From contig OX387202.1 in the NCBI GenBank assembly GCA_947561715.1, forward strand, positions 8,755,001 to 8,819,000: a stretch of DNA of 64,000 nt. Direction: 5' to 3'. The position numbers and the translations under genes are program-made. Source of the DNA: Ascidia mentula. Taxonomy: Eukaryota; Chordata; Ascidiacea; Phlebobranchia; Ascidiidae. The notes under the pieces were generated by a model. The model did no database searches. It saw only the letters and a list, made by a program, of their open reading frames with translations, and was not told where the DNA came from. Position 1 is the stretch's first letter. Every line of letters starts with the position of its first letter. Below are positions 58,501 to 64,000 of this stretch, in pieces.

Positions 58501-58930
58501 TCAACCTTGACAAAGTAATTCACGTATCCTATAGGATGAACAAAATACTCATCCCCACGATAAAATATTGAATCCAGTCTTTTTATAGGCGCCATCGACC
58601 AGCAAGAAACAGTAAACGCGTTGACACGCTGTTGAAATTGCTTCTTTTGGGCTTATTCTTTGTCGTAATCTTAAAAAAGTTTACATCTTACATGCTTTTC
58701 AAACTGAAATATTGCAACGCAGAGAAAAACCAGGAAAAACATATAGTCAAATATATAACTTATAATTCTTCTTGCTATCGCCTTTGTTACAGAATATAGT
58801 TCAATTTCCAGATTTGGCATAGACACAGGCTTTAAATGCGCAAAAGTATCCACCATCCAATGCGAAAGTGCAATTGCCGTGATCAAGCCATAGGTACTGT
58901 CCATGGACATGGTCAGCCTATCTAAATGCA
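58501..58930 (-). pseudogene. Decayed fragment of a second GPCR
   Basis: 58501-58645 aligns with the exon 3 stretch near 55500-55645 of the intact receptor gene (shared runs such as ATCCTATAGGATGAACAAAA-type and ATGATAAAATATTG-type sequence with substitutions and indels). 58690-58740 resembles the TM3 end, with LVFLCVAIF. Frames are broken and the N-terminal part is missing. A relic of tandem duplication. Confidence 0.65.
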
Positions 58931-60375
58931 TGGAGGTTCTTTATTTCGTTTCGTATGACACCAACTATAATCAAATCTGGTCTTTTCCTCAAAACAAAGG
59001 GTATTAACAAGATAACTTAAAAGAATTGAATTAACCTAGATACTCATTCACGGCGCCGACTCCGTTAACTAATGGTCCTGACGTCACAATACTACAGGTA
59101 TGATGCTGGCTAAACATGCATTGGTTTAGGCTGGAGTTCTTCAATGAAACGCGTGTAACGCAGCAAGAGCTCATTTTTTAACTCAAGCATCAAAAGCGAA
59201 AATTTACGTATAAGGAAAGATAAACATCAGGAATTAACGGCAAGTAGCAACGTCTGGCGGTTACTTGGCTTTGGTGTGCGCTTTTAGTACCTCGTTAGTA
59301 CGAAAAATCGTAACATATGAAACAAAAGACACTAAATTAAATTAAAAAATGTGTTCTATTTTTGTCAGTGCGTACAACTAAAAAAAATTATCATTTGTGT
59401 GCTCTGTGCGATTTAGCATATGTTTAAGGTAGTGCAGCGGAGATAAGTGTTGTTTGCGCCATTCACGTAAATATCGCTGCTGAAACGCCAGTTCAGACAT
59501 TTTGTAAACACTTTCTGGTGCCGATCATACGTGTTCTATTCTATTCTGATACGTTATTGGACGTTATTATTAAAAATTAAACTCCATGAGATAGTCGAAT
59601 TCTCATTGGCAAAGGCTCTGTTTAGTTACTTTGCCATTCGATAAGGTTAAAGAAGCAGAAAGAGCACATAGGAGCGTCTTGCACGTTACCTAAACCGGCG
59701 GCCAACTTCGAATCAAGTCAAAACATGTTTATTTTAGCGCAAACAAAAATTATGTTTCAAAATCACATTTTTATACGATTTCAAAATAATTAGTAGGTTT
59801 CTTCCTTGTTAAACAATTTGTTGCTAATGCTTCCATGTTATGTGAAAGCGTTTTTTTCCATTGAACACCTTGGCAAGAAAACGGAATTTTACCAGGTTTT
59901 ATAATATGTTGTTTTTCAGAATAATTTTTTTAATAGCTTTTCTGCTCTGTTTGCTTAAGGCATTATATACAAGAAAGGGTTACTGAAAATATAAAAAGCA
60001 TTTTTCGAAACGTTTACTAATGATTAACAGCATTTTAGCTTTGACTTTCATTTTCAAAGTTATCAACTCCAAATATTTTGCACCCATTTTTCCCAGTTTG
60101 GTGGAAATCTATTATAAGTTCGAAAATTTGAATTCTATATTCTTGGCGCGATAATAGACTGTTCTGTGTATTTTTCCAGAACCACGTGGGATTGGGGCGG
60201 CCAAAGTCGCTGTGATTTTTATTGAAAATCATTCTGTTGTTTTTACAGATGTAAGAGTCATTTGTAAGGGTTGCAATTATATGGGTCGCACAAAAACGCA
60301 TTTTAGCTGTCGAGTTGTCGAATCCATCGTGGAGGCACGTCCAACCAATATATTGATGTTTTCTATTTTCAATTC
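58931..60375. other. Intergenic, no supported gene
   Basis: AT-rich with short chance frames only; the last part may be 5' sequence of the LINE that follows. Confidence 0.35.
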
Positions 60376-62457
60376 TTGCATTTCACGTCAATTTTTGACT
60401 GTCTAGCTGTGGTTTGTTACATCAATGCTCGAAGCATTTTCGCCTGCAACAGCTCTGCCAAATTAGATGAATTGCAATTCATAGCGTTAAACCGTGGTTT
60501 CGACATTGTCTGTGTGACAGAAACATGGTTAGATTCCAATATTTCTGGCGAATGTTTGGTATTTGACGGTTTTCAGTTTCCGTTTTAAAAGGACAGAAAT
60601 ATACATGGTGGTGGGGTGTTGGCTTATGTGCATAATGGTAATCGCTGCGTACGTCTGTATGATTACGAGTCCGACCAATACACGAGTCCGAGTTAATGTG
60701 GCTGGAAATTACCACGATTCTCAACAGAAGGCCAATATTGATATGTGTTGGATACCAACTTCCCAGTTATAACAAAACTTCCAATGATTTTTTTTCGGCA
60801 AAAATATGTTCCACAATTGATATGTTACAACTGTCCACCAAATGCGTTGTTATTGTAGGTGATTTTAACCAGCCGAACGCAACCATTTTAAACTCCGCTT
60901 TGTATTCTTCTGTTACCCAGCGGGGCTTCGTGCAGCTAATAGACCAGTCAACAAGGCTTAGTAACATTCTAGATTGGATCTTAGTAGATAAACCCGTGTA
61001 CGTATATTGTCGTCCGGGGTACTACCACCACTTTTATATTTGGATCACTGCGTTGTTTAAGCTTTACTTAACATACCTCGCAACGCTCTGCCTAATTATG
61101 TGTTTCATAAGTGGAATTTCGCTAACGCTATATTTTGAATCGTGACAATACGTTAATCGCTTATCCCTGGGAAGATTTACTACGCGTACCACCGGTTGGG
61201 AAACACTGCTCTTAAACAATATCACAGAATGTTACCCAGACCTGCAAAACTTTTATTCCGCTTCGATCTTACACGCTTACTGCAAAATGTAAGCCATGGC
61301 TGAATCACGAAATCAAACTTCTTTTTCGGAAGTGACATCGCTGGTTTACCAGATGGAGAAATTCTGGTAATCCGCAGCACAAATTACGTAACAACAAACT
61401 TAGAAACGAAATACAACGTAAAATTAAGAATGCAAAAGCGAAATACCATGCGCACATCGTTAACGAAGCCTGTTTTTCCAAACCTTCCTCGAAGCGGTTT
61501 TGATCGCTCACACAAAAAATTCTTAACACGTATGACAGTTCTGTCAAAAGCAAAATTACACCAAACTTTGTTCACAACGGAGTAACCTTCGTAAATGACA
61601 TTGAGAAACCGAATCTCTTGAGGATTTCGCATTCATTTCTGCACTTCCTTCAAATCTGCTTTCACTGTCTCTTCCTCCAACTTCCAGCCTGCTCAACCTA
61701 TCACTATCCTCTTGACATTACCCCGTTTGATGTGTACCGCGTATTACGTAAACTTGACCCCAGCAAATCTTCTGATCCGCTAAATCTTCCAAACAGCATT
61801 TTAAAGCAAAGTGCAGAATCCCTAGCAACGCCTTTCAGCTATACCTATTTAATTAAATAATTTCCTCTGCTGTCTTTCCATCAGAGTGGAAGAAAGCCAC
61901 AATTATTCCATTACACAAAACCGGGTTTGTGTTTACAGCGAGATCTTTCCCTTCTTGACTAATGGGCTTCCACCTGGGCGATTAATTTCAAACCATCCAA
62001 ATCTAAAGTTTTATCAATTTGCAAAAGTTCAACTCGTCCCAACATTTTCTTCAAAGCTGTAGTTTTGCCGGAAACTTACGCTCATTCTTATCTAGGACTT
62101 ATATTTACACGGACACTTTCGTGGCACAATCACATTAGCTTTGTTTGTAACAAAGCGCTAACACAAGTTAACCGCTTGCGAAAAATATCCAACTTAGTCT
62201 TCCGACGCGTCATTCTTGCGCTATACAGTTCTTATGTTTTGCCTATACTTGAGTATGGCGACATTCTGTTCGACAATTGCATTCTCTCGGACAGTGAACT
62301 GCTTGAAAATGTGCAATACAATTCGGCTAAACTAATATTAGGCTGTATGAAGACTACATCACATGAGAAAATATTACAGGACCTCGGCCTCACACCCCTC
62401 CACGTTCGTCGCAATGTTCACGCGTTAGTTCAATTTTTTAAGTTTTTAATCGCGTAA
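60376..62457 (+). mobile_element. Degenerate APE-type non-LTR retrotransposon (LINE)
   Basis: Pieces in several frames follow LINE ORF2 order. The start of an apurinic endonuclease domain (YINARSIF, DIVCVTETWLD) is followed by GGGVLAYV. Then comes its end (VVIVGDFNQPN and a TR...LDWILVD block), the reverse-transcriptase entry (VLRKLDPSKSSDPLNLPNSI), a deletion of the RT core, and the thumb/C-terminal region (YLGLIFTRTLSWHNHI, then ALYSSYVLPILEYGD) ending at 62455. Multiple stops and frameshifts show it is dead. The style fits the Jockey/CR1/L2 assemblage; the clade is not resolved. The A/T microsatellite tail near 63920-63945 could be its 3' end, displaced by the repeat at 62.7-63.6 kb. Confidence 0.82.
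61184..61208 (-). repeat. Terminal 25 bp of the 50.8-kb hAT MITE family
   Basis: Exact reverse complement of positions 50772-50796, the left end of the hAT MITE in ALKBH5. No matching second end was seen nearby, so it is a fragment or an orphan end within the LINE remnant. Confidence 0.6.
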
Positions 62458-62689
62458 GACCAGCATATTTACAAGGCTGAATATACCCAATACTTAGTTG
62501 AATATGATCTTCGAAACCGTCTTAAAATAAAGTTCAAAAGCATCTGTTTACACATCCTGTCAAAAATGTACACTTATAATAATTGCCATTCATTGCATGC
62601 TTCGCCTTGGCCACAGTCCACTAAACATCAACCCCAAGCATTTTCGCCACTGCACCAGTCATACAGTCGACACCGCGGGACATTTGTTT

Positions 62690-63558
62690 CTTAAAGTGCA
62701 TATGACACGGTCAAACTTTGCGTAAAGCAACGACATTACTCAGTACTTCGAGAAGACGGGGATGGTACCTTTCTTTGCTCAGTGACATTACATGACGTCA
62801 TTTTGGGTGTGATGTCATAACTTTAACCTTACCTTTGTGTTGACTTTAATTTGATGATTCCAACATTTCCAGTTACAACTATATTGCGAAAAATACATTA
62901 GTGGTTGATTGTGGCGAATTACATAAATCATTTATGACGCGAATTCGTAGGCAACGCTCCTGTCGGACAAAAAGTGGTACTATGACAGAATAACAGTGTT
63001 GTGTTGCATAATCAGCAAATTTGGTCGTTTTTTCTCGGCGGTCTTTGCCGGCCTCAAAAATGAATTAACCTACTTCTGTGTTTACCGTGAGTGGACAAAA
63101 CGAAAATGCTAAATTTACGGTTTGTCTCTGTCGTGTTTTCAAAAGTTCATGTATCAAGTTAACGATCATAAATGCTGTAACAACAAAAACACCCTGTCCC
63201 AGTAACCGTTTTATTATTACACAACTAAATAAGACATAATAGGTCGAAACAGTGGCCATCTGTCTGCATCTCAAATTAACAAATCCGTTTGTTGCACTTG
63301 TTGACTTGTTGTCCCCTGTTTAATGCAATACTATACTAAACTAGTTTTACAATGTTTTTCATTTCTATGCGTAAGGCTTGTTGCCAGCACTCGCACGACC
63401 AAAGCGCCTTCTATGATGTCACGCAACAATAATATCTCGCTTTCGGATGATTTCGTTCGCAGCGGTAAAAATGCGATTTTGATCAGCTGTATCTCAGAAA
63501 CCAGTCGCCATATCAAGCTTCTTTTTTGCCAAAAATGTTTTAAATGACCATCTCTTAG
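62690..63558 (+). repeat. Dispersed repeat, copy 2, with a hammerhead fragment inside
   Basis: Begins CTTAAAGTGCATATGACACG and ends GACCATCTCTTAG, matching the ends of the 42.6-kb copy in opposite orientation. It is ~300 bp longer. The central region, including the hammerhead half at 63241, is absent from copy 1. Confidence 0.68.
63220..63270 (+). repeat. Decayed hammerhead element within the 62.7-kb repeat
   Basis: Plus strand reads GGTCGAAACAG, 7-nt loop, CTGTCTGCA, identical to the 3' half of the intact 3.0-kb ribozyme. Upstream, CTAAATAAGACATAATAGGTC replaces the CTGATGA core and left stem II. Inactive by inspection. Confidence 0.65.
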
Positions 63559-64000
63559 TTTAATTATCAACATGTTTTATTTTTCTGTGTCACAAGCACT
63601 TTAATTGACTCTTGCCAGTTTGTCCTCGCAACTCTTTTGTTATCTGCGGCTTCAAGTATTTTGTCTGAAAAAGTTCAATGTCTCTTTTCTTGGCAATCTC
63701 TCCCCCCATGCAATTGTTCGTTTCATGGTTTTTGGTCACCTTGTCCCTGTTCAGTGCAGTTCGCGAGTATCTGCGTGTTGGCAAAAGATTTTGATATCAA
63801 CAACATACAGATAGTTTTGTTATCTGGTTTGTTTGCTTTTCATCCTTCGTGTACTTTTTTTGAATGGTGTCGCGACAAAGGGCACTTATCAGTTTTCGGA
63901 CTGTCGTCTGATTGTCGTTAAATAATAATAAATAAATAATAAAAAGTATTGTTGTGTCTTTCTTTATTGCTGTATAGGGGAGTTGTTTTTGAGTCCCGCA
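63559..64000. other. Window end: AT-rich, short A/T microsatellite
   Basis: A TAAATAATAAT-type tract at 63919-63945 may be the LINE 3' tail. No gene supported. Confidence 0.35.

Overview
The window is animal nuclear DNA: AT-rich, with genes broken by short introns (mostly 50 to 700 bp, GT-AG) and a chordate-type gene set. Compact spacing, small introns and many short transposon relics suggest an ascidian tunicate (Ciona-like). That assignment is an inference from style and gene content, not from a species-specific marker. I rebuilt the multi-exon genes by hand from splice sites and reading phase. Six of them (CCDC102A, SLC22-like, two KY-like genes, the tandem kinase, ALKBH5) close to whole numbers of codons over 9 to 12 exons, and a GPCR closes over 3 exons.

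Layout. 1-3.3 kb: transposase-like tail, a CRE-motif cluster and a solo hammerhead-ribozyme repeat. 3.8-6.2 kb (+): CP2/LSF transcription factor. 9.6-11.5 kb (+): alpha-L-iduronidase in one exon. 12.5-29.3 kb (-): three head-to-tail genes, namely coiled-coil CCDC102A, an SLC22 transporter and a KY/hillarin-like protein (KY-A) with an N-terminal MGC acylation signal. 30.9-31.8 kb: Penelope-like element remnant with a GIY-YIG domain. 34.2-36.8 kb (+): decayed KY paralogue (KY-C) carrying a hammerhead insertion. 38.0-41.9 kb (-): a gene for two tandem RIPK-like kinase domains, the first a pseudokinase. 43.9-48.6 kb (+): intact KY paralogue (KY-B). 49.9-54.2 kb (+): ALKBH5 RNA demethylase, with two hAT-type MITEs in one intron. 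55.0-56.9 kb (-): divergent class A GPCR, with a decayed copy at 58.5 kb. 60.4-62.5 kb (+): degenerate APE-type LINE. 62.7-63.6 kb: second copy of a repeat also present at 42.6 kb.

Most notable: (i) a dispersed family of about 100-bp elements encoding a type I hammerhead ribozyme, one copy with a complete core and another whose 11-bp target duplication and empty site can be read from a paralogous gene; (ii) a JAK-like pseudokinase-kinase architecture in a RIPK-like protein that arose by duplicating a two-exon unit; (iii) a small family of predicted acylated KY proteins whose transglutaminase-like core lacks the expected Cys and His.
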